Shown here one piece after another: positions 9,495 through 18,147 of a stretch of 49,363 nucleotides of DNA; position 1 is the first letter of the stretch, and each line of letters opens with the position of its first letter. Position numbers and translations under genes: made by a program. This DNA comes from Actinomycetota bacterium (GTDB taxonomy: Bacteria > Actinomycetota > Acidimicrobiia > Acidimicrobiales > Ilumatobacteraceae). Where the stretch lies: assembly GCA_963169665.1 (NCBI GenBank), contig CAUJET010000170.1, forward strand, positions 1 to 49,363, given 5' to 3'. The notes under the pieces were generated by a model, which saw only the letters and a program-made list of their open reading frames with translations, was not told the DNA's origin and made no database searches.

Positions 9495-10906
9495 GGCGCG
9501 AGCTCTGTCCGGCGCGGCTGAGCGAGCGACACCGCTGCGGCGACGACGCCGCACACGGCGACGAACACCCAACCGGCCCGGAAGCCGGCGATGCCGTCGG
9601 CGCTGGCTTGGACGGTGACGACGAGCGCAACGCCGACGGCCGCTCCCACCTGACGGAACGTGTTGTTGATCGCCCCACCGAGGGCGAAGTGACGGGCTTC
9701 GAGCTGCTGCACGCTGGCGGCCGACAGCGCCGGGAACGTCGCGCCGATGGAGATACCGAGCAGGAACATGAGCGGGAGCCAACGACTCCACGGTGCGGGT
9801 TCGGTGTCGAGCAGCCATGCCTGGACGAGCACGATCGTCGAGTAGCCGAGCGGCGCGGCGACGAGCAGCGACCGGAACCCGGAGCGACGCATGACGCGTC
9901 CGGTGACGATCGAGGTACAGGCCACCACGACCGGCGCGAGAGCGGAGAACAGACCCGCCTTCACCACGTCGTACTGCCAGATCGTCCGCAGGAACAGCAC
10001 GTTGTTCAAGATGTTCGCCGAGAACCCGGCACCGAACACGAACGACGCCACGTTGGCCGCACTGAACGATCGCTCGCGGAACAGCGCCGGGGGCAACAGC
10101 GGGTTGGGGTGATGCAGCGATCGACGCCACAGGGCGGCGAGGAACACCACCGACACCGCGAGCAGTCCGAGCACCGACGAGTCGCCCCAACCGAGCGACT
10201 CGGCCCGCGAGATGGCCCACACCAGCGAGGCGACGCCGATCGTGACGATCACCGAGGCGGCCACGTCGGGGCGCACTCCGACCTGACGATCGGACTCGCG
10301 CAGCGACCTCGACGCGAGCAGGACCCCGATGCAGATCGGCACGTTGATCCAGAACGCGGATCGCCACCCGAACGCCGACACGCAGAATGCGCCGAGCGTC
10401 GGACCCGAGGCGACACCCAACGCACCCACCGCACCGGTCCAGGCGATCACCTGACTGCGCCGCTCGGCCGGGAAGGCGCCCAGCAGCAGACCGATCGACG
10501 AGGGCACGAGCAGTGCTCCACCGACGCCCTGCACGGCTCGCCCGAGGATGAGCACACCGAGATCCGGCGACACCGCGCACACGAACGAGCCGATCAGGAA
10601 GATCGTGGTGCCCCACGTCATCGTCCGCTTCCGGCCGAACCGATCGGCGGAACCGCCGGCCACCACGAGCAACGAACCGAACAGGATCGAGTACGCGGTC
10701 ACGACCCAGGAGATCGTTCCCCGGCTGGCGTCGGGGAAGGTACGGGCGATCTCCGCGAACGCGACGTTCACGATCGACATGTCGAGCGTCGAGATGTACG
10801 ACACCACCGCACACACCGCGAACGTCGACCACGGACCTCGCGCGCGTGCCGCGTCCCGGTTCCGCTTCGCTCCGGTCACGGACGCAACCGAACTCCCTAC
10901 CGGCAC
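9491..10906 (-). CDS. MFS drug-exporter, DHA2-like (14 TM)
   Basis: The protein is about 471 residues with roughly fourteen hydrophobic helices. It shows DHA2 features: STLDMSIVNVAFAEIARTF in helix 1, GGSADRFGRKRTM (motif A), and the helix-5 motif GALGVASGPTLGAFCVSAFGWRSAFWINVPI (motif C). GTG 10906 lies 4 nt after a GGGAGG ribosome-binding sequence; an in-frame start at 10981 would add 25 residues without membrane character. Drug or metabolite export is expected; the thioesterase coupled downstream hints at an acyl-type compound. Confidence 0.85.
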   Translation of the reverse strand: MPVGSSVASVTGAKRNRDAARARGPWSTFAVCAVVSYISTLDMSIVNVAFAEIARTFPDASRGTISWVVTAYSILFGSLLVVAGGSADRFGRKRTMTWGTTIFLIGSFVCAVSPDLGVLILGRAVQGVGGALLVPSSIGLLLGAFPAERRSQVIAWTGAVGALGVASGPTLGAFCVSAFGWRSAFWINVPICIGVLLASRSLRESDRQVGVRPDVAASVIVTIGVASLVWAISRAESLGWGDSSVLGLLAVSVVFLAALWRRSLHHPNPLLPPALFRERSFSAANVASFVFGAGFSANILNNVLFLRTIWQYDVVKAGLFSALAPVVVACTSIVTGRVMRRSGFRSLLVAAPLGYSTIVLVQAWLLDTEPAPWSRWLPLMFLLGISIGATFPALSAASVQQLEARHFALGGAINNTFRQVGAAVGVALVVTVQASADGIAGFRAGWVFVAVCGVVAAAVSLAQPRRTELAP

Positions 10907-11017
10907 GACACCTCCCACGGTCGAACCCCAGACATCGATCGCGCTGATGCTGCGACGGCCCGTGGTGCTTGCTCCAGGCAACGCACCGTACCGGAGTGCG
11001 TTCCGTGATGCAACTGA

Positions 11018-11617
11018 CTACGCGCGGGTTCGATCGTCGCTCGGGATGCCGAGACGTTCGAGAGTCGCGGACCGCAAGTCGTCCCGACGAGACGTCTCAC
11101 CGGCGGCCGCACCGAGGTCGTCGACCACGGATGCCAAGGCGTGCAGGGTCGCCTCGTCGACGATCCGACCGTCTGGGTCCCGCTTGGTCATCGGTGCGGC
11201 CACTCCGAGCGAGGTGACCACGTGGGCGCCCTGCCACGTGAGCGCCCGAGACACCTGCCCGACGGCGTTCGGGCCACCGGTCGTTCCGGCGCACAGCACC
11301 GCCACGACGCGGCCGTACAAGGAGCCGGAACCGACCATCCAGTCGAGTGCGTTCTTCGCCCAACCCGCAGCGCCACCGCCGTACTCGGGGATCGCGACCA
11401 CGATGGCGTCGGCACGCTCGAACGCGGTTCGCAGCGCGACGACGGCATCAGGAGCGTCGTCGTCACCGACCGCCGGGTCGAACATGGGGATCGCCGCGAG
11501 CCCACCGGTCGACTCCACGTCCCAGCCGGCCGCTGCGGCAACACGGTCGACGACGTCCAGCAACGCCCGGTTGGCCGACGTCGGGCCGGCGCTGCCGCAG
11601 AACATCACGAGTCGCAT
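11018..11617 (-). CDS. NAD(P)H-dependent FMN reductase (flavodoxin fold)
   Basis: The protein is 199 residues from ATG 11617. It shows the FMN-red pattern: an N-terminal strand with phosphate loop RLVMFCGSAGPTSANRALL, the middle IVVAIPEYGGGAAGWAKNALDWM (PEYN-like isoalloxazine loop, here PEYGG), and VVAVLCAGTTGGPNAVGQ. Such cytosolic enzymes reduce FMN, quinones or azo compounds using NADPH. The family motif is usually PEYN; the Gly in place of Asn is a mild deviation. No clear operon partner. Confidence 0.85.
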   Translation of the reverse strand: MRLVMFCGSAGPTSANRALLDVVDRVAAAAGWDVESTGGLAAIPMFDPAVGDDDAPDAVVALRTAFERADAIVVAIPEYGGGAAGWAKNALDWMVGSGSLYGRVVAVLCAGTTGGPNAVGQVSRALTWQGAHVVTSLGVAAPMTKRDPDGRIVDEATLHALASVVDDLGAAAGETSRRDDLRSATLERLGIPSDDRTRA

Positions 11618-11672
11618 CGGCCCACATTCGCGCATCTTCGAGCACGGGTCCGCCGACCGCGGGCGCGACCGC

Positions 11673-12110
11673 TCACCGGCCCTGGTGCAGATACTCCGTG
11701 AGCGCCTCGTTCTCGAAGCGCAACTCCTGCAGCCGTGCCTTCACGACATCGCCGATCGACACGATGCCCCGCAGCCGGTCCTCGCCGTCGACGACGGGCA
11801 CATGGCGGATCCGACGGTCGGTCATCAACGTCATCACGTGCTCGACGGTGTCAGCAGCCACGCAGGTCACGACCTGGGTGGTCATGACCGAACCGACGGT
11901 GCGACCGAGGGCCGACGCACCGTGTGATGCGACCGCGCGGACCACGTCGCGTTCGGACAGGATCCCCGCGATCGAGTCACCGTCGTCGGTGACGACGAGT
12001 GCACCGATGCCGAGGTCGCGCAGCCGGGCGGCGGCATCCGAGAGGCTGCCTCCCACACCGATGGTGGCGACGTCGGCGCCCTTCTGATCGAGCATGCTCC
12101 GGACGTTCAT
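11673..12110 (-). CDS. CBS-domain pair protein
   Basis: The 145-residue protein consists of two CBS motifs (about 1-60 and 65-130). Each ends in the usual GILSERDVVRAVA or GIVSIGDVVKARL block, and DRRIRHVPVVD is the second-domain strand. Stand-alone CBS pairs bind adenine nucleotides and act as cytosolic energy sensors or modulators of a partner. ATG 12110 follows a GGGGG ribosome-binding stretch; the frame extends 17 codons further without similarity. No partner is evident in the neighbourhood. Confidence 0.88.
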   Translation of the reverse strand: MNVRSMLDQKGADVATIGVGGSLSDAAARLRDLGIGALVVTDDGDSIAGILSERDVVRAVASHGASALGRTVGSVMTTQVVTCVAADTVEHVMTLMTDRRIRHVPVVDGEDRLRGIVSIGDVVKARLQELRFENEALTEYLHQGR

Positions 12111-12215
12111 TCGATCCCCCGATCGATCCGACCCGACCACACCGTACTCCTCCCACGACAACGCGTTCGCGCGCCTGCGTCCGGGACTCGACTCGACGCC
12201 ACCTCCCTTCGTCGA

Positions 12216-12683
12216 TCAGTCGTGACCCCACAGGGGGAACAGTGCCGGCGGGTCGGGTCGAGCCCCGCTGCTGAGGTCGAGGTCGCCGAGATACCGGGCG
12301 GTGAACGTGCGGCGGGCGAACTTCCAGCCGTCGTCGCGACGGACGTGTTCGTCCTCGTACCTGCCGGCGACGAAGCGCGACTGGCCGTCGATCATGATCT
12401 GGAGCTCGGTGATCTGCCATCGCGCACGGGCCCGGTCACCGTCGATCTGCACGACACCGCTGTGGACCAGCTGCATGATCAACTGGTAACGGGCGACCGT
12501 GGAGCGAAGCGAGTCGAGGATCGCTTCGCGACCCACCACGCTCGGGCGGTCCATCATCGTGAACACGGCGTCGTCGTCGTACACGCGGGCGATGTCGTCG
12601 ATGGCGAAACGGTTGATGGCATCGGTGTACGACGCCGTGAGCGCGCGGATCGCATGATCGTCGGACAGGTCGTTTTCGGTCAT
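12216..12683 (-). CDS. SnoaL/NTF2-like protein
   Basis: The 155-residue alpha+beta-barrel protein starts HAIRALTASYTDAINRFAIDDIARVYDDDAVFTM, the typical N-terminal helices and conical-fold entrance of SnoaL_4-like proteins, and contains KFARRTFTARYLGD near the end. Members are small isomerases, cyclases or binding proteins of steroid/aromatic pathways. Its ATG overlaps the stop of the SDR gene (ATGA), so the two act in one pathway. No catalytic assignment is possible. Confidence 0.75.
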   Translation of the reverse strand: MTENDLSDDHAIRALTASYTDAINRFAIDDIARVYDDDAVFTMMDRPSVVGREAILDSLRSTVARYQLIMQLVHSGVVQIDGDRARARWQITELQIMIDGQSRFVAGRYEDEHVRRDDGWKFARRTFTARYLGDLDLSSGARPDPPALFPLWGHD

Positions 12684-13549
12684 CTGGCGGTCCTCTTGGG
12701 ATCGGTTCCGTCGTCGTACGACAGCGAGATCGACAGGACACGGTGGGCTTCGATCTCGTCGCGCAACTGCTCGATCTTGCGTTCTGCGATGGCGATGACA
12801 TCGGCGCCTGCGATGAAACGCTTCGGCGGCGGATCCTCTCCCACGATCGCGACCAGCGCGCGTGCCAGCTTGTCGGGATCACCCGGTTGTACGCCGTCCT
12901 GCGCCGACCACCACGCCCGCTGTGCCGCACTGCGCTCGGCATAGTCGTCGATCGTCAGCGCGGGCCACACCAACGACTCGGCGCTCGCCAGCGTGGTGCG
13001 GAAGAAGCCGGGGTTCACGATCGTCGTGCGGATGCCGAACGGCGCGACCTCCTGATCGAGCGCACCCATCCATCCCTCCAGACCTGCCTTCGATGCGGCG
13101 TACACCGACGAGTACTCGAAGCCCATCAGCCCGGCCCCCGACGACACGGCGATCACATGGCCGGAGCGCTGCGCACGCATGACCGGCAACACCGCTCGGG
13201 TGACGTTCATCGGCCCGATCAGGTTCGTCGCCAACTGCTGCGCGACCTGCTCGGGCGACATCTCCTCGAAGTAGCCCTTGAACGATGCGCCTGCGTTGTT
13301 CACCACGACGTCGACCCGCCCGAACCGCTCGATGGCCGCATCGACCGCCGATCGCGCTTCTTCGGCATTCGTGACGTCGAGCGCGATCGTCATCAACCGC
13401 TCCGACGAACCGAGCACCTCGGCGACCTCAGCCGGCCGCCGTCCCGTGGCGACGACCGCGTCGCCCGCTTCGAGTGCAGCGTTGGCGAACGAGACGCCCA
13501 TGCCACGGCCTGCTCCCGTGATCAACCACACCCGGCGAACGAAGGTCAC
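12680..13549 (-). CDS. Short-chain dehydrogenase/reductase (SDR)
   Basis: The protein is 289 residues, classical SDR in layout: cofactor loop TGAGRGMG at 11-18, NNAG at 84-87, and catalytic Ser137, Tyr150 and Lys154 (YAASK). GRRPAEVAEV after the second strand suggests NADP preference. It is an NAD(P)-dependent alcohol/ketone oxidoreductase of unknown substrate. The GTG at 13549 overlaps a strong AGGAGG sequence, which is oddly close; a GTG at 13531 would be about 17 nt away, so the true start is unsettled. Coupled to the downstream NTF2-like gene. Confidence 0.85.
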   Translation of the reverse strand: MTFVRRVWLITGAGRGMGVSFANAALEAGDAVVATGRRPAEVAEVLGSSERLMTIALDVTNAEEARSAVDAAIERFGRVDVVVNNAGASFKGYFEEMSPEQVAQQLATNLIGPMNVTRAVLPVMRAQRSGHVIAVSSGAGLMGFEYSSVYAASKAGLEGWMGALDQEVAPFGIRTTIVNPGFFRTTLASAESLVWPALTIDDYAERSAAQRAWWSAQDGVQPGDPDKLARALVAIVGEDPPPKRFIAGADVIAIAERKIEQLRDEIEAHRVLSISLSYDDGTDPKRTAR

Positions 13550-13667
13550 CTCCTGACGCTAGACGTGCCGGAGCGGCACGTTCGGCCGCATGGGCCGCGG
13601 TGCCGGCCAAGAGCTGGGGATCCGGAACCGAACCTCGTGGGCGCCCGCGCGGGCGAACGCTCGCCGG

Positions 13668-14309
13668 TCAGCGGCGAGGGTCCCGGCCGTTCCACGCGAC
13701 GAGGCGATCGATGGCCGGGGCGTCGGCAGGAACAGGGACGGCCTCCGCGAACGGGAGGGCCACCTCGGCCAGACCCATGGCCGCAGAGATCTGCTCGAAC
13801 AGCGCACGACGATTCTCCGCGGGCAGGATCGGGCGGGCGTCGAGCGCCGCCGTGACGACGACGTCATCCCAATCGGGTTGCTGACCGGTCGCCACCGCGA
13901 GATCCCAGGTGTGGACGGTCAGTTCGGAGAAGTACGACGTCAACACCTCCGCGCCACTGCCCTGGATCCACGGCAGGGCCATGGGCCGTTCGAGCAGGGC
14001 GTCGTCGCGCCACGTCGCAGCCGTGCGCTGACCAGCCGCCGCCCACACCTCGACCCATCCGTCGTCGGGCGAGTGCGTCTCGACCACGGCGAAGGGGTCG
14101 TCACCGTTGGCCAGCGCAGCCATGCGGTCGAGCACGCCCACCAGGTGACCGAGCATCGTCCGCACGTCCATGTCAGGGCACGGTGTCGCAGCGCTGAATT
14201 GGTCGGGTCCGACGCCGGCGATCACGGACCCGGTGGTGGCGATGGCCCGATCGAGGATCGGTCGGGGGTCGACGGTGGCGTGAGCAGGTGCGGTGCTGAA
14301 ATCGGTCAT
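13668..14309 (-). CDS. TIGR03086-like metal-binding protein (DinB/MDMPI fold)
   Basis: The protein is 213 residues and resembles the actinobacterial TIGR03086 / mycothiol-dependent maleylpyruvate isomerase-like family. Features are TPCPDMDVRTMLGHLVGVLDRMAALANG (four-helix bundle with the first metal His), FSELTVHTWDLAVATGQ (second His in VHTWD) and ending in RLVAWNGRDPRR. These small proteins bind a divalent metal and are thought to act as thiol-dependent transferases or isomerases. ATG 14309 is the first in frame. It stands alone, divergent from the next cluster. Confidence 0.8.
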   Translation of the reverse strand: MTDFSTAPAHATVDPRPILDRAIATTGSVIAGVGPDQFSAATPCPDMDVRTMLGHLVGVLDRMAALANGDDPFAVVETHSPDDGWVEVWAAAGQRTAATWRDDALLERPMALPWIQGSGAEVLTSYFSELTVHTWDLAVATGQQPDWDDVVVTAALDARPILPAENRRALFEQISAAMGLAEVALPFAEAVPVPADAPAIDRLVAWNGRDPRR

Positions 14310-14488
14310 GCACGCATCGTGCGCCCTGAACCGGTCAGATCATGACCACTTTCCACGGAGTCATCCAGGTCATTCGAACGGGGGCTGTGACGTGGCGTCG
14401 GCCCGGAGACACGGGAACCGCGCGGTCTGGGACGACTCTGTGGCGTGCTCGTCACGCGTTCGACACAGAGGTGCTCGACACTGGCTTC

Positions 14489-14863
14489 ATGCCGGACCCA
14501 TGTGTTCGCGTGGTCAGCGTTCCTCGGTCGATGCGCTCGTCGGCCGACGCCGCCGGTATCTGCTGCCACCTCGAGACGGATCCGACCGGCCACGACCTCG
14601 TGCTCGACTTCCGGCGGGTCGAAGTCTTCGACGATGGCGCTGCGCAGCGGATACGAGATCACGTCTTCTGGCGAATCCATTGGTCGCGAGTCGGATGCGT
14701 GGCTCGCGGCGAGATCGCTCGCACCCTGATCGCGATGAACGTCGGCCGAGTGGCCACGATCGGCGAGCACCTCGCCGACGTGTTGCACCGCATGGCGCTC
14801 GACCAGCGCGTCCTCCCCGGCGGACGTCGGCTGCTCATGGGCCCCGGGCCGGCGATCGCGTAG
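14489..14863 (+). CDS. STAS-like domain protein (tentative)
   Basis: The protein is 124 residues from ATG 14489; an ATG at 14342 would give 173 residues but the extra part looks non-coding. The segment LVLDFRRVEVFDDGAAQRIRDHVFWRIHWSRVGCVARGEIARTLIAMNVG has the beta-alpha rhythm of a STAS domain, with FDDGAA at the place where anti-sigma-factor antagonists carry the DSS/T phosphosite, here replaced by Asp/Gly. It precedes a universal stress protein gene by 10 bp, so it may belong to a stress-signalling cluster. The family call is weak. Confidence 0.45.
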   Translation: MPDPCVRVVSVPRSMRSSADAAGICCHLETDPTGHDLVLDFRRVEVFDDGAAQRIRDHVFWRIHWSRVGCVARGEIARTLIAMNVGRVATIGEHLADVLHRMALDQRVLPGGRRLLMGPGPAIA

Positions 14864-14873
14864 GTCGACCACC

Positions 14874-15296
14874 TTGAACGTGGTGATGGCCGCCGTCCAC
14901 GACTCGACGTCGTCGCGCCACGCGCTGCGATGGGCAGCCGACCGCGCGGCATCGCTCGGCGCAGACCTGCACGTCGTCACCGTCATCTCACTGCCAGTCC
15001 CCGTCGGCTCGCCCTCGGTCCCCGGTGCCTGCCTCCCGGACCGGGACCAACTCGTCGACTCCGGCCTCGCGCTGCAGCGGACCATCGTCGACGACTCGAT
15101 CGGCAACGGCCCCTGGGTCAGGGTTGTCAACATCGTCGAGATCGGCGAGCCCAGACGAGTCCTGCCCCGGGCAGCGGCGTCGGCGGACCTGCTCGTGCTG
15201 GGGACGTCGCGGCGTCGGTTCCGATCGCTGACGTCCCAGTGCCTGCGACGCGCCACCTGTCCGGTCGTCGTCGTGACCGAGGGCCGTCCGTGTTGA
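14874..15296 (+). CDS. Universal stress protein (UspA-like)
   Basis: The 140-residue single-domain protein begins NVVMAAVHDSTSSRHALRWAADRAASLGADLHVVTVI and ends with ADLLVLGTSRRRFRSLTSQCLRRATCPVVVV, the normal order of Usp strands and the ATP-site loop. The loop GTSRRRFRSLTS is a variant of G-x2-G-x9-G-S/T, so ATP binding is uncertain. Start codon TTG 14874, with GTG 14880 and ATG 14886 as alternatives. It lies between the STAS-like gene and the two-component genes, all on the plus strand. Confidence 0.8.
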   Translation: MNVVMAAVHDSTSSRHALRWAADRAASLGADLHVVTVISLPVPVGSPSVPGACLPDRDQLVDSGLALQRTIVDDSIGNGPWVRVVNIVEIGEPRRVLPRAAASADLLVLGTSRRRFRSLTSQCLRRATCPVVVVTEGRPC

Positions 15297-15348
15297 CCCT
15301 GCGGTCGGCCCGAAGACGCCATGTCGTCCGTTCCGTTAGGTTTCACTC

Positions 15349-16044
15349 ATGGCCGACACCGTGATGCTGGTCGAGGACGACCACTCCGTTCGAGCCCTCG
15401 TCAGGATGCTGCTGGAGGACGAGGGGCTCAGCGTCGTCGAGGCAGCCACCGGCACACAGGCCGTCGAGCGGTTCGCGATCACCTCCGTCGACCTGGTGCT
15501 GCTCGACATCCGCCTGCCCGGCATGAACGGCTTCGAGGTCTGCCGGCAGATCCGCCGGACGAGCGACGTCCCGATCATCATGGTGACGGCGCAACACGAC
15601 AGCCACGACGTCGTCGCCGGGCTCGAGATGGGCGCCGACGACTACGTCACGAAGCCGTTCAACGACCGAGAACTCCTGGCGCGGGTCCGCGCGCAACTGC
15701 GTCGTCGAACAGGAGGTCTGGCGGCGCCGTCGGCGATCGTCCTCGGCGACATCGAGGTGCGACCGGAGGAGGGCCGTGCATCGAAGTGCGGCGAGGAACT
15801 GTCGCTCACCAAGACCGAGTTCCAGTTGCTGAGCCACATGGCCCAGCACCCGAATCGAGTGTGGACTCGCGATCAGCTGCTCGAGCACGTGTGGGGCTAC
15901 ACGTATCAGGGCGACGGACGACTCGTCGACACACACATCGCCCGCCTCCGGGCCAAGGTGGAGACCGATCCGTCGAACCCCGACCTCATCCAGACCGTTC
16001 GTGGGATCGGCTATCGGCTCTCCTCCCCGCCGGGCGGCCGATGA
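15349..16044 (+). CDS. OmpR/PhoB-family response regulator
   Basis: The protein is 231 residues. The receiver domain (1-118) has the acidic pair Glu9/Asp10/Asp11, phospho-acceptor Asp53 in LLDIRLPG, Thr80 in IIMVTAQ and Lys102 in VTKPF. The winged-helix DNA-binding domain (about 130-226) includes LSLTKTEFQLLSHMAQHPNRVWTRDQLLEHVWGY and VDTHIARLRAKVE, ending TVRGIGYRL. The stop overlaps the kinase start as ATGA, so the kinase is its cognate partner. The order regulator - kinase - lipoprotein recalls the mtrA-mtrB-lpqB operon. Confidence 0.93.
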   Translation: MADTVMLVEDDHSVRALVRMLLEDEGLSVVEAATGTQAVERFAITSVDLVLLDIRLPGMNGFEVCRQIRRTSDVPIIMVTAQHDSHDVVAGLEMGADDYVTKPFNDRELLARVRAQLRRRTGGLAAPSAIVLGDIEVRPEEGRASKCGEELSLTKTEFQLLSHMAQHPNRVWTRDQLLEHVWGYTYQGDGRLVDTHIARLRAKVETDPSNPDLIQTVRGIGYRLSSPPGGR

Positions 16045-17405
16045 GGGTGCTGCCGAGAGGGCTTCGTGCTCGCTCCGCCGCAGCGTTCGCACTCCTGGCG
16101 CTGCTGCTGTCAGTGACGTTGAGCCTCGTCACGTACCAGCTCGCTCGCTGGTATCTGCTCGAGCAACGCGAGACGCTCGCGACTCGTCAGGTGATGCTGA
16201 ACGCCTCGGTCGCGAAGGGCCAGGTCGCGGCATCGGAGGAAGAGCCCGGCGACGTCCTCGAGTCGATCCGTTCCCTGTCGAATGCGCGTGCCGTGCTGCG
16301 CATCGGCGACGCCTGGATCGCAGCCGTGGTCGAACTGACCGAGAACAGCATCCCGGACTCGTTCGTCGATGCCGTCGACGCCGACGGCGCGGCGCGACAG
16401 CGGGTGGACGTGAACGGCACGCCGAATCTGTTGATCGGGGTCGACCTCCCCGGTCTCGACGCGACGTACTACGAGTTCGTGCCGATCGTCGAGTATCGCA
16501 ACACTCTCGAGACGTTGCTGGCGGTGCTCGTCGTCGGCGCGTCGCTGACGACGCTCGGGGGCGCACTGGCGGGTTGGTTCACCTCGAGACGGCTGATGCG
16601 TCCGCTCGCGGACGTCGCGGAGGCGGCACGTGCGATGAGCACCGGCGACCTGTCCCGTCGCCTCGTGGTCGGACGCGATCGAGACCTCGAACCCGTCGCC
16701 GGGTCGTTCAACGACATGGCCGCATCACTCGAGGCACGGATCGATCGGGAACTCAGGTTCACCGCTGATGTCAGCCACGAGTTGAGGACACCCCTGACGG
16801 CGATGGCTTCGGCCGTCAGCCTCGCCAAGCGAGCCAAGCTGACCGGTCGTGCCGAGTTCGCGATCGCCGTCCTCGACGACCAGGTCGACCACCTGCGACG
16901 CCTCACCCTCGAACTCCTCGAGATCTCCCGGATCGATGCAGGCGTGGCCGAACTCACACTCGACGACGTCGACGTGGACGACGTGACACGGCGGGTGATG
17001 GAGGCCGCCGGCCTGGACGAAGGCGTGTTCCGGTCGCGACTCGGCGACCAGCGAATCCACCGGCTCGATCGGACCCGCTACGAGCGAGTGCTCGCCAACC
17101 TGCTCGAGAACGCCGACCGATACGGCGGCGGGTGCACCGCGGTGGAGGCCGACCGCCAGGACGGTGATCTCGTCGTGCGGGTCGACGACGCCGGGCCTGG
17201 CGTCGAACCGGCCGAACGGATCGCGATCTTCGGCCGCTTCCATCGAGGAAACGTCGAACAACCCGCCGATCGCCCGAAGGGCACCGGGTTGGGCCTGTCG
17301 CTCGTCGACGAACACGTCCGTCTCCACGGTGGCTCCGTGTGGGTGACCGACAGCCCCGAGGGCGGGGCCCGGTTCGTCGTGCGTTTCCCTGCGAGCACGC
17401 CGTGA
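16041..17405 (+). CDS. Sensor histidine kinase (HAMP-HisKA-HATPase)
   Basis: The membrane kinase is 454 residues. TM1 lies at about 15-37, an extracytoplasmic sensor region at 38-155, TM2 at about 157-180 and HAMP at about 180-233 (RRLMRPLADVAEAARAMSTGDLSRRL). The H-box VSHELRTPLTAM has phospho-acceptor His246; the N-box is VLANLLENADRYGGG, G1 VDDAGPG and G2 KGTGLGLSLV. It phosphorylates the response regulator encoded just upstream, to which it is coupled by ATGA. The signal is unknown. The HK stop overlaps the lipoprotein start as GTGA. Confidence 0.92.
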   Translation: MRVLPRGLRARSAAAFALLALLLSVTLSLVTYQLARWYLLEQRETLATRQVMLNASVAKGQVAASEEEPGDVLESIRSLSNARAVLRIGDAWIAAVVELTENSIPDSFVDAVDADGAARQRVDVNGTPNLLIGVDLPGLDATYYEFVPIVEYRNTLETLLAVLVVGASLTTLGGALAGWFTSRRLMRPLADVAEAARAMSTGDLSRRLVVGRDRDLEPVAGSFNDMAASLEARIDRELRFTADVSHELRTPLTAMASAVSLAKRAKLTGRAEFAIAVLDDQVDHLRRLTLELLEISRIDAGVAELTLDDVDVDDVTRRVMEAAGLDEGVFRSRLGDQRIHRLDRTRYERVLANLLENADRYGGGCTAVEADRQDGDLVVRVDDAGPGVEPAERIAIFGRFHRGNVEQPADRPKGTGLGLSLVDEHVRLHGGSVWVTDSPEGGARFVVRFPASTP

Positions 17406-18034
17406 CCACCTGGCGGACGAGTGGCCATCGAGCGCCTCTGCGAGCGCGCTCCCGCTCGATCGGTGGCGCCCTCGCTGTCGCACTGTTGGTCGCAACGGCG
17501 ACGGCCGGCGGGTGCGGCGTCCCGCTCGAGTCGAGTCCGAACCAGCTGCCTGAGGATGCACTCCCGGAGGGTCTGCGACCGAGCGATTCCACGGTGCCGG
17601 ATGCCCCGTCCGAACAGGAGCCGATCGATGTCTGGTACGTCGGCGACGACCGTCTGGTCTCCACACGTCACCGGATCGATCCGCCGACGACGCCGCAGAA
17701 GACGCTCGACGAGCTGCTGTCGGGTCCGACCGAGGCCGAACAGAACCGGGCACTGCGCACGGCGATCCCCGATGCGGCAGCCGTCGTCGAGGTGTCGGTG
17801 GCACGAGGCGTCGCCACCGTCACGTTGACGCCGGCGTTCTCCGAGATCCCTGCGGCCGATCAGGTGCTCGCCGTCGGCCAGATCGTGCTCACCCTCACCG
17901 ATCAACGTGGTATCGGGCGCGTCCGCTTCGTCGTCGACGACGCGTCGATCGCCGTTCCGGTGCCGAGCGGGGAGACCAGCGGCGACAGCGTGTCGCGGGA
18001 CGAGTTCATCGAGTTGGCCGACCCGCCCGCCTGA
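17402..18034 (+). CDS. GerMN-domain lipoprotein, third gene of the two-component operon
   Basis: The protein is 210 residues from GTG 17402. A basic N terminus and hydrophobic helix end in lipobox TAGGC (Cys38), so it is exported and membrane-anchored. Residues about 70-200 form a GerMN (sporulation/spore germination) domain: IDVWYVGDDRLVSTRHRI, KTLDELLSGPTEAEQNRALRTAIPD, VTLTPAFSEIP and QIVLTLTDQRGIGRVRF. LpqB in mycobacteria, encoded after MtrAB, carries GerMN plus a beta-propeller; here only GerMN is present. It may modulate the kinase from outside; that is inference by analogy. Confidence 0.82.
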   Translation: MTTWRTSGHRAPLRARSRSIGGALAVALLVATATAGGCGVPLESSPNQLPEDALPEGLRPSDSTVPDAPSEQEPIDVWYVGDDRLVSTRHRIDPPTTPQKTLDELLSGPTEAEQNRALRTAIPDAAAVVEVSVARGVATVTLTPAFSEIPAADQVLAVGQIVLTLTDQRGIGRVRFVVDDASIAVPVPSGETSGDSVSRDEFIELADPPA

Positions 18035-18147
18035 TCGGCACGGCCCTGCGATGGAGCCGACGCGTGTTCGTCGTCGACGTCGGGCGGCATCGTCGGATCG
18101 GATCGGACGGTGCCGGCGTCGTGGGAAAGGACGTCGCCCCGCTGCCA

